Positions 9,437 to 22,429 of a stretch of 64,000 nucleotides of DNA are shown here, in pieces. The DNA lies in the NCBI RefSeq assembly GCF_001625305.1, contig NW_017802780.1, positions 249,145 through 313,144 of the forward strand, given 5' to 3'. Below the pieces are notes generated by a model. That model was given only the letters and a program-made list of their open reading frames with translations. It did no database searches and had not been told where the DNA came from. The DNA comes from Branchiostoma belcheri (taxonomy: Eukaryota; Chordata; Leptocardii; Amphioxiformes; Branchiostomatidae). The translations under genes were made by a program, and so were the position numbers. Position 1 is the stretch's first letter. Every line of letters starts with the position of its first letter.

Positions 9437-12279
9437 TGATGCCTTTTTGACGTCAGTGATGTTGTCAAGGGTAACATAGGTCTTAGTAGCGCTTAAAATT
9501 CTATCGTAGACATTTTTTAACGTTGGGTAGTATTGCTCTGGGTCTTATGAAATAATTTTGACGGTTTTAGCAAAAGAAATAATAAATGAGGTCATTATGA
9601 CTTCATACTACGTCATAATGACACCATAATTGTTTTAATCTAATTTTGTTATAATTTAATTGAAGTGATAAACCATTTATTAAAATATAAAAGAAATACA
9701 GTGGGCGTGTCTAACACGCCTCCCCCGCCCCACCGGTCCCAGCAAAGACCGATCTTTATAGGGTAAAATGGACTATCATGGTAATAAAACAAATACTTTT
9801 TAAAAGGAATTGTTGGGCTAAGACGTTTGCGTTTTTCATTGTTTTTTTTTAAATGTACACGTTTTGAACACTTCATCTATTGTCAGATGTATCTACCAAC
9901 TCCTACCTCAATATCACAGTACTTTTTGTCAAATTAGTCTGTTCGACGTTCGTTCAGAAAAGTTATATTGCAGTGCGTTATATAATTCTTACATCTGAAA
10001 ATTGCTATCTTACACCTTTAGACTCATCACAAGATTATTTCGTATATTCATTCGAGGAAAACATTGGCTGGCAGAGAAGGTGAATGGTTTAAGGCGGATG
10101 GTTGGTAGTTAGTACTGTAGAGAATGTTTGAGCAATTTCGGCCTGTCCGCCCCCAGTGCGAGGTGTCAGGCAACCGACAAACTAATGAATATTGGTCCGA
10201 TCCGAGAGTTTACAAACTAGGGGTAATGCCATACCAACACCGCTTCTATAGGGTTAGAAACGTCTTTCTACAAGTAAAAGGAAGATTTCGCTTTGAGCAA
10301 TACTTATATCTTTTTCTTTAAACACATCAATGCAGGCAAAATGACAGTCTGCTACATTGTTTTTGCCCACTGTACGACTAGCATCATTTTTGAGGGCCGG
10401 TTTCTGCTTTGTAGTTTCTCTGCAATCTACTAATATTTTTTTTTTAAATTTGACCTATGACCCAGAGCCTGCAAGTACATTCACCTGTTTTCTTGATAGA
10501 TGAAAACATTTTCCTGTTCAACGTCCAACAATTGAATTGTTTCAGTAGTTTCAAAAGAACGAGATTTCAAAGATATTTTAAAAGAATTTGTCTATGAATG
10601 TAAAATTTCACATGCTGCCCCTCCGCTGGTAGGAGTTAAAGTGGACTTGCCCAACTGTCTTGTCTGCGCGCAGACGTGGGCGGGTGCGTGGGAGCTGGTA
10701 GACTATGCATGTATGATGAACCAGGCTCATTCTCACACCCACGTACATTTGTACTTCTCATTAACGAAGGTGGCAACGCTGTATACAAAACTGCGCTTTA
10801 CCCAGAACCCTGCTCGGGCAAGTTCTGCTTTCTTTCCTAGGGGAGGTACAATCTAAAGAACACAAACACTGTTTTCTGTATGGAATGAAAGAATTACAGC
10901 GCAAGCATATATATACCCTTTGTACATTCATGTACATAACATCATAACAAAACTGTGGATGCTGAATATTTGCATTTGGGAAGCGTGTAGATCAACAAGA
11001 GGTTGTCAATGAGAAAATGCAAAACTAAACATTAATTCACACGTATTGCAAGTATGGTATAACCACTGAAAAGCGCGAGAGACTCGGCGGTGACAAATTG
11101 AAAATAGAAACGGCATAAATTTAATAAAACCATGGTGTTTACCAATGTTTTCCCTTACATTGGAGTCCACACAATAGCCTTGAAAAAGCCGTCGAAATTC
11201 CTGTAGGTAATCATTCTTAATACCTTAAGCGATATATTGTCAAAAAAAATATAGAACTGTCTGACAAAACAACAAAATGGTACGTAAACAAATGCCTCCT
11301 CCCCCTACATCACAACGTTGATAATAGTCACGGATAAACAAAAATAATGACTGTTAAAATTACTTTTTTTTCACATAGGAAACAAGCTAAGCATAAATCA
11401 ACACACTTTCGAGATTCTGACAAATTAGGATCTTGTATATTTTGCGTCTTTTTCAATTTCCGATTTGAACTGACACCCTAGCGAGGAAGGACAAATTATG
11501 CAAAACCTTTTTTTTTAAGTCCAGTACAGTTAACTTGCATGTATAGTGGTACATGTACACTCAAACAAGGTCCGACACTACTAACACGTGTGTTAATTAC
11601 GTTTTCTCTTTTTTTTTGTAAATTCTGGTAATAAGAACTAGAAATTTACATTAACATTAAGACATTTCTCGAAATTAATTATATTGGATATACATCATAC
11701 AATGTTTACAACAATACCAGAAAATTCCAATAGAAAATATACTTAGAAAAAAGAGTTTCAGTATATGAGTGCATCGGTGGTCAGATGATACAGACTCTTA
11801 TATCCAATATCAATATTCCTATATTCTATCATTATTTAGTATCAACATCCAATCATGGTTTAACATCCAAATTATTGGTTCTAAAGATAGACACCAACAT
11901 GTTAGAATGAAGCTAGATCACTAGAATACATCTTTTTGTGTGAAATACGATGATGGGAATTAGTCATTTACACACTGGGTATGTCAAAATAACCATTTCA
12001 TAAAACTATACACAAATGTGTATAGAAATTACCTATAAATAAAAAGCAGGCTAGTAAAATGTACAATCGGTACCACACATGTTGGTTGGGAAAAACCCAC
12101 TGGACTATTCTCATGCTGTAATTAGTACTTGTAATATGGTACATGAAACAATCGAGTCAATATGTTAGTTTTACTGCACGAATTATACCTGTTTAAAGAA
12201 ATGCTATTTCAGTGCCTGAACAGTCTGACGCAGACAATATACATTTCTCTTAGCTTTTGCATTTTGCGCCCTGGGATTC
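9437..12279. other. Gene A upstream region
   Basis: No gene. Strongly similar in order and sequence to the gene B upstream region (26405-30370), so the duplication unit includes it. 9545-9700 is AT-rich with TTATGACTTCATACTACGTCATAATGAC palindromic features close upstream of exon 1. It contains the empty site (11331-11350) for the element inserted at 28364. Confidence 0.7.
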
Positions 12280-15200
12280 TTAAAGTAAAAAAAAAATGTG
12301 ATCAACAGGATGACTCAATATGACTAAGGTGTATTGTCCTGGTATTTGGTAGGTGTTTTGGTTTTCATAAGACCTAAAAACGAATAGGTATCTTTCGTCG
12401 TCCCATTTGAAACCTTCTTCTTTCCAGAGTTGCCCACAATCCTGGCCCCTCCCCGCCCCGTTGTTTGGCTCTCCCGGTGCCCAGTTGGTGAAGACGTAAC
12501 CGCTGACAAGAGTCCCATCAGACCAGGTCCAGCTGTTCTCAACCTATACATGAGAATTAAGTTGCACGTTAAAGGTATGATTTTTTATTCCTTTCGGGTA
12601 CCAAAGTATTGTTATAGGTGACTGTACTGAGGGTTTGTGTGGGTATTTATCCACATGAAGTAGTTTGCAGCACGTGGGTGGAAGCACATTGACTAATGAC
12701 TTTTAAAAATTTAAGCCTTTATTTATCAGCCGTTAGCTGGTCTTTCCAGTATTTCAGGATTTATTAAGAAATACACACATTTATTACACTATTACATGTA
12801 TCTACCAAAATATAGAGGTCTAGAAGTTCGGGGTTTTTGTAGATATTGATATGTAAAAGATAAATATCGAAAGTTCGGCGCCACTGGATTTATAGACAAA
12901 GAAAAAGAAACGTGGTAAAAATAATATCTATCAAAATAATGAGCCGTTAACATGCATGTATATCATTTTGGGTGCGACACTTACTGTCAGGTCATTGAGC
13001 CCGATCCAGTAGTTACTGCTCCCGTCAACCTTCTTAATCTCGCTCAAAAGTAAGTCGTGTAACTCCTGTGTCTTGATATCGGCAAGACGGCCCCCATGTG
13101 AGACACAGGTCTCACGGGCAGCTTCGTACGTCTTGAGCTGGGCAAACACCTTGAAGGTTTCTTTGGTGTACCCGCGGTGTTCTAAGGAAGGGACAGGAAT
13201 AGTAAGAAAATAGTAAGTAACCGTGAGCTACAACTGCAAACACACAGAAACTTTACCGAAAACAGCACCCAGCAAGGAATAATTTCGTCTTTAATTTTAT
13301 TCAACAACAAATCAGTTTTTTCTATGTCTAATGTTTCAACAACCGTCTGTTACCTTTTAAGGGTAATGATGATTCGTTATACTTGTTCTGGGTTTGGCGT
13401 ATCTGTGTTTAGGGCAACACTGGTTCTGGCAATACTGGTACTGCAGGTAGTGACAACAAGAGTTCCACGATTTCAGATCTTCGCAAAATAATGTTATTCT
13501 TTACGACTGACGACTTAAAAATCCCATGACAAGAGCAACCAATCATCGAAAAATTTGTGATCTTTGCTTGTTCAGATTGCAAGATATCAAAACTCGAAGT
13601 TCTGCTGCAGTACCATAACAAGTTGCCAGGGGCCCAAAAGGTGATCATTTTGAGGTTAATATTATTAGATTGTGGAGCTGCATTCTTATGGTAATGCAGC
13701 TGAACTTCTGGTTTTTGTATCTCATGATCTAGACATGGTAGGGTGACGAAATTTGGATGGTAGGTAGCTCTTGTGCTGCGAAGAAATGACGTGACTTTGC
13801 CTTCCCCCTTAGCGGCTTTCTCTGGAACTGCAGGGCTATCTGTTTGAAAATATTCAAAAGAGGATAACTCAAGAACCGGTTGACGGATCGTAGTGATTTT
13901 TGGTAAATAGGTAGCTTACGTGATGCTTGATACAATTATGTGACAAATTTGCAAATATGGATATAATATGCATAATTTATGGGGAAATTCTATAAATCAG
14001 CTGCATTCCATGATAGGACTATTGAAGCTTGTGAGATTGGTAATTGAAAACGGCAGAAACACAGGCAGGTATTGATTATATAAATAAGACTTAATCTTGC
14101 ATAATTAATGAGAATATTTTATAATCATGTAATGACTAGGAATGTACTGCCTGGAATTTCATACTTGTGGTATTTGAAAGTTCAGTGAAGGTGAACATCA
14201 TTAAACATATGTATTTAAATCAGGACCTCATTTGCATAATTTATGAGGAAATGCCAGAATGGCATTGTTTGTTAATATGTTAATTTTGGTTGAGAATATG
14301 ATGAATTGAAATTATTCATGAAAATGAGGTATGAGATCGGGGAACTCAAGTTCTCTTTACTTCAACATGTTGCCCCCTGTGTTTCTTAAATAAAAACAAA
14401 AATGTGACCAACACGATGACTCAAGATGGCTTAGGTGGATTGAAGGATTGATCCAAGGATGAAATATGGTCTCTCAGGGGGCAATATGGCCAATTAGTTT
14501 GTTGACTCAGACCCTGACAGCAGGGTACCTTACTACATGAGGAAAAAAAACTCAAGGCTACTTCACACCTTTACCTGTCAGGTCATACAGCTTGGCTGGT
14601 TAATAAACAATAAACATAGACACTTTTTAGCACTGGAGTATCTGAAGAGACATTTAACAAATGATGGATTTCCAAGTACAGCACACAAAAGCAACACAGA
14701 AATTTCCAAGAAAGGTTAGACTTAAACTATTTACCCAAGGAGCTTGTTGATTTATCCAAGCAAAACGTGATATTGGTCATGGAGTTAGAACCGCCTAGAA
14801 CCTCCTTGATTTGGCAGACATTTATATTATTGCTTCATGCACATAAAGCAATTTGGAGGAATTGTTTGATCATGAAATAAGAAAAATTTTAGATCATATA
14901 ACTACAGCGTTCATATTTCAGTCCTTATTGTTTCTAAGCATAGATATTATATAACTCAAAACAATGTAAAAAGAAGTAATCACATATGCCAGTCACTTGG
15001 AAATTAATTGTAACTTGTTTCACATTGGTATTTATTGCATTCAGTACAGACAGTGCAAGAAGTATAATGTCCTTATCGAAGGTAGGCTATACCAAATGAC
15101 CAAATGAAAAAGTGGCAAAGAAACTTTTCTTTTGTATTTCAAAAACTGGAAAATTACCATTTTGCAAGTGACAGCTAGTAAGCAGCATGATAACCTTTAT

Positions 15201-17558
15201 ACAGTGTTTTGAAATTGAGTTTACAAGAGAAGTTCATGTTGCGTTGGGCCAGACTAAGTCGTGGATCATTTGATAAGAACAAACGTGAATACTACAAGTT
15301 AACAAAAGAGCATAAGTACATGCATGCAGTCTGTGTAACGGTGGTGGAGGGGGGGGGGGTAGTACATGTATTTATGTATAAGTCAATATCAAACTAAGTA
15401 AAAATCCAAGTGTACCAGGCTCAGTGTACTATTGGCGGGAAGTAAACATTGGGGGCTATACATTAGCTAAGCTGTATGCAACTAACTGTATGTTGCTATC
15501 ACGGTGGTCAAAAGTGGATCCCGATCTCCCCATCTGCAGTAGAACCCGAACCGTGTTCGATCTGACGTAAGTCAAATAGAACGGTGTTCGAAATGGGGTC
15601 ACCCGCGGTCATTTGCAGTAAACCTGGGTTTTCCGGCCCCTTTTTACATGTGTACCTCCTAACAGAAAAAAAAAATTCACCTTTTAACAAATATAAACCA
15701 TTTCCTAAACAACTACATGTACATGTCTGCCTTCATTTTGTAGTGGGCTGGAACATTAAACAAAGCTTCTGCCGTTATCGTGGGTGACCTTGAAGATCGC
15801 AATGCTTGTACTCGCCAGCCTAAATAAAAACTGCTCATATTCATGTCCTATGACATGCCTGTAAAACTCGTTTAAAATTAGAAGCATGGAGAGTCCAACA
15901 TATGTCATTGATGGCTCAAAATGACAGTAACGGGTTTGTCCAGAATTGTGTCTTAGGGATTTTCGAAACATGACCTTGATTTGGAATTATGAGCAATTGA
16001 GTGCGAAAAATGTATTAAAAAATGGCGTTTTTTTTACATTTATGTCGACAAAAACTATACTTAAAATCAGAAATTAAAAAAAAATTCCTAAGACATGATT
16101 TTTGATCTTATTCCTAGTCGTCGAAAAATATAGAAATCGGGGATTTGGGGTTATATACGTAGCCAATCTTCAACGGTGTTTGCCTAAAAACATGACTCGG
16201 ACTGTTTCGGACTGGCGCTCCAAATCCCGAAAAAAATCGTTTTTTGGAGTGAGATTTTATAAAATTTGTAATTTAACGTTAACAACTAACATTAAACCTA
16301 TGTAACGACGATGATTTCATTTTATTTTGACGGAATATACCCTTCAATACTATTTGTTCATTTTCAAGTGGTTTACAGGTAGTCCAAAACAGGCCAAACT
16401 TGCGTCTTGTAACCCGATACGTTTTCGAACCCCCCTAGCGATTGGAAAGAATGCCGTAGTGACAGACCGCCGTGTATATTGTATGGATGTAGCAACAACT
16501 GCCATTCAAAGACTTCAAACATTTTCCTGACGACTGGAACACTGTTACATCACACCCAATACACATCCTGCTTCCCTTTCCAGAGAGTACTGTTAAACAG
16601 CCCTCCACATGCCTTCAGTGTGCCAGGTAACATCTCACATGGGCCAGCGGCGCCCCTCTAGGGAAGTTTTCACACTAGGTGAGGAGGGGGCAATTAGCAA
16701 AAAATGGGGAAAATTTGGAAAACTATGGGTCAAAGGTCGTTGGTATGTGTTGCTAGGGGAGCCAACCCCCACTTCGCTGGGGGTTTTCAAATTGATTTAA
16801 GTACACAGAGAGGTCTGTTTGGCAGCTTCGTTTGTCTTGAGCTGGGAAGGCACCTTGAAGTTTACTTTGGTGTATCCGCGGTGTCCTAAGGAAGGGACAG
16901 AAATAGAAAGCAAAAGAAAGTCACCGTGAACTATAGCTGCGAACACACAGAAACTTTACCAAAAGCAGCACCCTTCCGAATAAGGATATCTCTTTCTCCG
17001 AGGTAACAAAAGCACAATATGTATAAACGAATAATTTTGTCTTTAGCTTTAATCAACAGCAAATTAGTTTTTTTTTTTATATCCAATGTTTCGGCAACCG
17101 TACGCGTCTGTTACCTTCTAAGGGCAATGATGATTCGTTATACTTGTTCTGGGTTCGCCTGTGTTAAGGGCAATACTGGCCATGGTTCTGGTTCGTATTG
17201 CAGCTATGCTCGAATATATCACTTGAATTTGTTGCTTTGTGCTTGAGTGTATGTGACGTTGTTGCTCTTTGTGTAAAGTGAGGATATGAGAAACTAAAAG
17301 CATTTATAGTAGGAGGTTGTCTATTTCTTCGCTCACCTGTCTGTCTCTCACAGATGTATCCCCGCCTTTTTGTGCACGCCTGGTCATTCCACCGACCATT
17401 ATACATGATTTCGGCACAGTCCTCATCGTTCATGTTGTTTGGCTCTTTTGTGTTCCAGTTGCTACAACACAGGATAAAAGATTTTTAGTACTAGTATTTT
17501 TTACACCTCCATTAATTATGTGTGTGTGTGTGTGTGTGTGTTTGTGTGTATGTGTGCG

Positions 17559-17615
<57 letters not shown>

Positions 17616-20600
17616 ACATGTGTGTGCATCTCTCTTTCTGTCTCCCTCCCCCTGCCTCCCTCCCTCTCCCTGTGGTTATTACAGCTTACTGTTAAATATT
17701 TCAGTAGTGAGACATGATTGATATTTACATTACTTGTTTCGGACAGGCCAAAAAAGATTTATGTTTAACATGAACAATGAATATTACCCAAATCGTGTGA
17801 CAGGCTCACTGAGGTATTACAGGTACATTTTGTATTTATGGCCTTATTGCTCGTTGGAAGTACATTAAGTGATGTAGAATTCCTCCTAATAACTTTTAAT
17901 ACAGGTGGGGCTAATAACAAGTCCGTTCTAAAGTCCGCTAGAGGTCCACTAGTATATGGCATCCTCATGAGCTCTAAGTGCCTAACGCATGTTGACAAGA
18001 ACTCACGTGACAGCAGGGTCATAGTTCGTGCCGTCCACCCACTGCCAGTTGCCTTCAGCCACGATGTCAGATAGACCGAACCAGTAGCTATAGGCGGCAC
18101 CGACCTGTGTTTCCATATAAGTCTACGACGAAACAAAAAGAGGCCAAGGTCACTGTTATATCCAAAACCATGCTTTATCCAGAACCATGATCAGGCACAG
18201 TTCTGGATAGTCCGTGTGTATTGGGAACCTTGAGTTGCCCATAACTATAATCAGACACATGTGTAGTTCGCGCGTATCCAGAACCATGCCTGGGGCGAAA
18301 TAAAACTTCTTTGATACCCAGAAACGATCAAGAACCGTGCCTCTAACCCATCCAGGCACTCAACCAGATTGGCACGGTTCTGGTTAAGATAGTCACTAAA
18401 CACAGTATTCATCGTCTTTCTGATTAAAATACAGCTTTGAATGTTAACATTTTAAAAACATTTGTAAGACATTTGTACAGATCATCAGGAACCTTAAGAA
18501 TGAAGACTTGACAACACATCAATTATGGCAGTGACCAATTAACGTCCTAGAATACCATCAATATCAACGGTAACAAACATAAATGAACACATTTTTTTGT
18601 ATAATTCGTGTATCCATATGTCCTGACCACCCAACTCTGCAATGGAATTGTCAACATATCTCTTATGATTCTGTCATTGACTTCTGATTCCTTAACGTTC
18701 CATGGAGAATGTAGTGATGCAAATGATAAACTTGAATGAGTGCTTTTTTAATAGCGTGTGACCATGTTATTTTATTTAAACAATTTAAACTAGTAACAAT
18801 GTGACCTCACCTGTTCCTCTGCGGTAGTAAGACTCGCCAGATCTGCCTGGAGCTGATGACATGCGTCCCTGGCGCCCCGCCATGTTTTCGTCGTGTTCAC
18901 TAGCAGGTAACAGGACCGCTGGTTTCTCAGCCACCCGTCTGGACATGCCTGCGATGTCACTAAGATGAAAAACAAAGTTAAATGTACAAATATTAGATAA
19001 ACTACAAGTGATTAAAAATTGCAATGGGTCAAATCATTAAAGTAAAAAAAAAACATGGCGTTCTTCTAAAACTTGAAAATAGCAAAAACAAATTAGCTTG
19101 CTTTGTACAAATATATTTTGCCATGTTGTTAAAAATTGTCAAATTATATATTAGTTCAACGGCATTTCATAAGGGGCTGCACGAGCAATCTCTATTTAGT
19201 AGTTCTGCAGAGCTCTTCCATGGTTGCTCGTGAAGCCCACAGCGATATCTCTGCAGACCTCTGCGACAAAACAAGTTAATTTATTAGTTGGCGTGATTTT
19301 TGATTAGACCTCTGTGAATGGAGCTCTGCGTACAAAAAAGTCAATTTGATGGTTGGCTGAAGATGCCATACCTTTCTGAAGGGATGCTGCCGGTGCAATA
19401 ACACCATCGGTGCTTACATCCCGCTTAGGTCCAGTCGTTGGGTGGGAGGACACATTTGGTGATGCTGTGACATCAGTGTGATCTGGGGTGTAAGTAGTGT
19501 GCACAACAGGCTGACCAGGGGTGTAGGTAGTGTCCACAATGGACTGATCAGGTGTGTAGGTAGTGCCCATTTCAGGCTGTGTCGGCTGCAGATAGGAGAG
19601 CATTTACTTATTTACTGTACAATGCATCATGACCTAATTGGTGAGTATTGTAAACATGGATAAGTTTAACGAGTATTTTTATCAAAATTTCAATAAAAAG
19701 ATATTTCTAAAACAACAATTTCAATTGTTTTATGAGGCAAAAACGTGTGTTCTTTTTCTTCCGCAGTCACGGAATAAAAGCAGGCTAGCTGACATAACGT
19801 CTTACCTTCTGAACGTATAACCAGATCCCGACAATTAGCATGACCAGGAACATCATGGCAGCTATAATCACAGCAATGCAAATCCCCGTACATTCTGCAA
19901 AGGTTAGATAAGAGATTTTGGGATAAATACCCACCACTTTAAAGGCAACATAACGTAAAATGTAAAATTAAGGGAAGGTTTATAACATAGGCAAGGGATG
20001 GCCATCAACTTTTATTAGTTTTAAAAAATCACCCGAGATAGATAGCCTCCTTCACAGACTTTGGGGCGGCGGCGTTATTTTTTTTCTGAGAGCGACCTCA
20101 CTTATGTTGCAGAGGGGCGGTTTTGCCGGGGAGAAAACGGAAAACGTCTTTTTGGCAAAACCGTCCCTCTGTGGCATTACTCGCGTCGCTACCTGAAAAA
20201 AAAATCAACGCCGCCGCCGTACTAGTCTGCGAAGGAGGCTACAAAATAGATACCAACAAGAACTCGAAGATATGATACCTCCATAATAGTTTCATTTAAG
20301 ATTTTCTTTTCATTTGTTCCATCGATCATGGTATTAAGGCTGTAATTAGAATTTTTTTTGTAGCGATGACCTTCAAATACTTAGTAACTTACAAATGTTA
20401 CCAACATAAAATACCCATTATCCACCATTCATGGATCGTAGTGTAACCTTTATATATACGCGGAAAATCGCGAAAAAAACATAAATTGACAAAATATCTA
20501 AAGCAGAATAGATTATAGAAAAATAAATTTGAAGCTAAGAAAAGAAACTCACTGCGAGATGTTTGCTGTGGTAAGTTTGGCATGTTCGTCGGATTCTGGC

Positions 20601-20769
20601 TCCCGGATGTTACAGGGTGTGGATCAACATCGGCATCATCTTCTACCGTCTTGTCAGCATCAGGTTTAGATGGGTTACATCCTGCTCCGTAGACTGGATT
20701 CAGGAAGACGTCCGAACGTATGCCCTTTGTGATTTTAGCGTTGACCCTTGTGACGTCGGGGTTGGCCAT
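12280..20769 (-). CDS. Gene B: two-CTLD type II lectin with a damaged CTLD2 end
   Basis: Exons 20769-20553, 19894-19806, 19585-19310, 18948-18811, 18104-18007, 17461-17337, 13181-12985, 12537-12280; 1398 nt, about 465 residues. The layout matches gene A: tail with NPVY (residues 1-72), helix (about 76-100), short stalk with three 11-residue repeats (103-194), CTLD1 (195-314, with CPDGW, YWFGLSD, EPN and WND intact), then CTLD2. In the last exon, after KWDDE, 31 nt present in A and C are missing. The frame shifts and the protein runs about 37 unrelated residues to a TAA at 12280-12282. The last two CTLD2 cysteines (DTC and FICQ in A) are lost, so CTLD2 probably cannot close its final disulfide. 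The intron before the CTLD2 exons is over 4 kb and holds a truncated second copy of the exon (16807-16890). Either an expressed gene with one working lectin domain, or an early pseudogene. Confidence 0.78.
13673..14340. repeat. Dispersed AT-rich repeat, family 2, copy 1
   Basis: Shares ACTTCTGGTTTTTGTATCTC, GGTAGGTAGCTC, GGAACTGCAG, AAGAACCGGTTGACGGAT and repeated TTTGCATAATTTATG with 22430-23090 and 36640-37290, and in inverse orientation with 53690-54000. No coding content. Confidence 0.6.
15495..16475. mobile_element. About 1-kb dispersed repeat, copy 2 (gene B)
   Basis: Starts CACGGTGGTCAAAAGTGGATCCC, keeps GGGGTCACCCGCGGTCATTTG and ACAGACCGCCGTG; the right end is lost. Confidence 0.5.
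16807..16890 (-). pseudogene. Truncated CTLD2 exon inside gene B intron
   Basis: Reads RGYTKVNFKV, SQLKTNEAAKQT after a CCTTAG acceptor, matching the first 28 or so codons of the CTLD2 exon of A and B, then breaks off into unrelated sequence with a stop. The flanking intron sequence up to about 17200 also matches gene A 990-1260. It appears to be the original CTLD2 exon of this unit, cut short; an intact copy lies at 13181-12985. Not part of the gene B reading frame. Confidence 0.75.
17520..17612. repeat. (TG)n microsatellite
   Basis: About 45 TG units with a few interruptions, just outside the last CTLD1 exon of gene B. Gene A has only a short TG run at the same place (2775-2800). Confidence 0.95.
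19172..19240. repeat. Foldback repeat, gene B copy
   Basis: GGGCTGCACGAGCAA ... TTGCTCGTGAAGCCC around one TCTGCAGAGCTC core; single and more diverged than the gene A copy. Confidence 0.7.
19478..19575 (-). repeat. 33-bp coding minisatellite in gene B stalk
   Basis: Three copies (TTYTPDQSIVD, TTYTPGQPVVH, TTYTPDHTDV), two fewer than gene A. Confidence 0.85.
20044..20241. mobile_element. About 200-bp MITE in gene B intron 2
   Basis: Same element and same insertion point as in A; termini AGCCTCCTTCACAGACT and AGTCTGCGAAGGAGGCT, flanked by ATAGATA. Confidence 0.75.
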
Positions 20770-21454
20770 GTTTATTAGTCGTCCTGTAGAAGGTGTGACA
20801 AGCTATGTGTATTCATAAGTGATTTAGGAGTTCCCAGTGCCTATGTTCAGTTATTTATGTGTAAAGCATTTTGCATTGTGACCATTTTTGGGTAGGGTTT
20901 TAACTTTTGACCTTAGACCAAAATTCATAACGATACAATACGTTTGACCACTAAAGGTACATAATCCATGCCAACAAAAACCACAATGTCCACTATAGAA
21001 CAAGATATTTCTTCATTGACGAGAACTTTTGCCGAATAAAAAAAAAAACTTCGGCATAATCTTTATAATCTGCAAAATTATAATTTCGTAAAGAACTTTA
21101 AATACATCTGGGTATGTGGGGAGGCATTTTGATTTGCCTTTTGATAATAGATAGCATGGTTAAAAGTTTTGAGTGTACGCTTTTTGCAAAAGCAGCCCTC
21201 TTGCTGATCAGATAATGCCGCTCTAAATCAGCGGGTCAAAGTGGACCCATGTTTATAAAACGGGCAATAGCTTGTGAATGGTGGTATGAAATTTTCTAAA
21301 ATGACTTGTAAGTACATATTGATAAATGTAGTATCACATGAGTTTGAGTTTTGTGAACAGACATTCTGAATGATGATAGATATAACGTCTTGTTGCCTGC
21401 TTTTCCATAAGCTTCAAGGAAGAGAAACAACTACTGCTTCTTCTATAAGGCGTC

Positions 21455-21532
21455 TGCAGAGGCGAATTGCGGAGGCGGTTTGTTACCTTAAGAATCAGCC
21501 TCAGCCATACTGACCATACAATACTTGGTGCC
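21455..21532 (-). promoter_or_regulatory. Conserved intron-1 block, gene B
   Basis: Copy of the block described for gene A; the GGAGGCGG boxes are intact, but TTAAGAATCAGCC and the following bases have changed so the AG before the core is lost. Confidence 0.5.
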
Positions 21533-22429
21533 GGTTAAATAGGATTCGACATGATATACATTCATTGAAAATTTTAATTTAGTAATTCATGTGTTTACCT
21601 GAAGTGAATTTGTATCTACAATAAAATTGACAATAAAAGTGTTTTGCGGAGGATTGTTTTTTCAACTGTCTTGTTCATGCACTTGTTTTCACTACCAGAC
21701 ACAATTTTTAAAGCTTTTTAATATTTATTTATGCTCATGTAGTCCCAACGTCAAATCACGACCACGCGTAAATGTATTCATCTCTACAGTCTGTTTCTTC
21801 CCAAACTCACACAAAAATTGTTGCAAATACTTTGCAGATAAAGAGAAAATGAGGTTGACTTTTTGTGTTGTTAATTTACATACCCTGACGATCCTAACCT
21901 TGTCTATTCAGGAAACAACATGGTATATCTACAGGCAACATTACAGCCTTAGGTGTGAGTCTAGGAGTCAACATCGTGTAAACTGTTTGATGAACTCTTT
22001 TCCTATATTCGTCTTTTATTCGTACTTTCATGGATTTTTTAAAATAAAAAAAGATACACTTTCAGCGAGGGAAGAGAGAAAAAAATATCGGATAATGCAT
22101 TGTCTCGGTCAAGTTAGAGCCAACAGTTTTTGACCAACGTAGAGATTAAAGAAATGACGACACGAATAAAACGGCATCAGAAGCAGTATGGTCCCAAGTT
22201 GGACAAGCTCATTGACCTGTGACAAACCGGTCTGATTGAGGGATGTAAATTATAACCCAAGATCATATCAACTGAAACTTTTTCGTTGCTAGTTATACAT
22301 TGATTTGTTCGGTTCTTTTAATTGCCTTCGACTGAAGGCTATGCCTTCGGAGAAGGCTATGAAATCGCTTTTGCACTGTTTGGCAGATTAGGCACGATAA
22401 CTCTTGAAGGCAAGATCCGAGGTTCACGA

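Larger units (their letters stand above)
13182..17336 (-). other. Gene B intron between CTLD1 and CTLD2
   Basis: 4.2 kb against 1.6 kb in gene A. It holds the truncated exon 16807-16890, a copy of the 1-kb dispersed repeat (15495-16475), a copy of a second dispersed repeat (13673-14340), and a G8-tract at 15350. 14400-15480 is unique to this unit, without recognisable genes. Confidence 0.7.

Noticed and set aside
17317..17721. A 134-codon plus-strand frame
   Set aside because: Antisense of the last CTLD1 exon of gene B followed by translated TG microsatellite.
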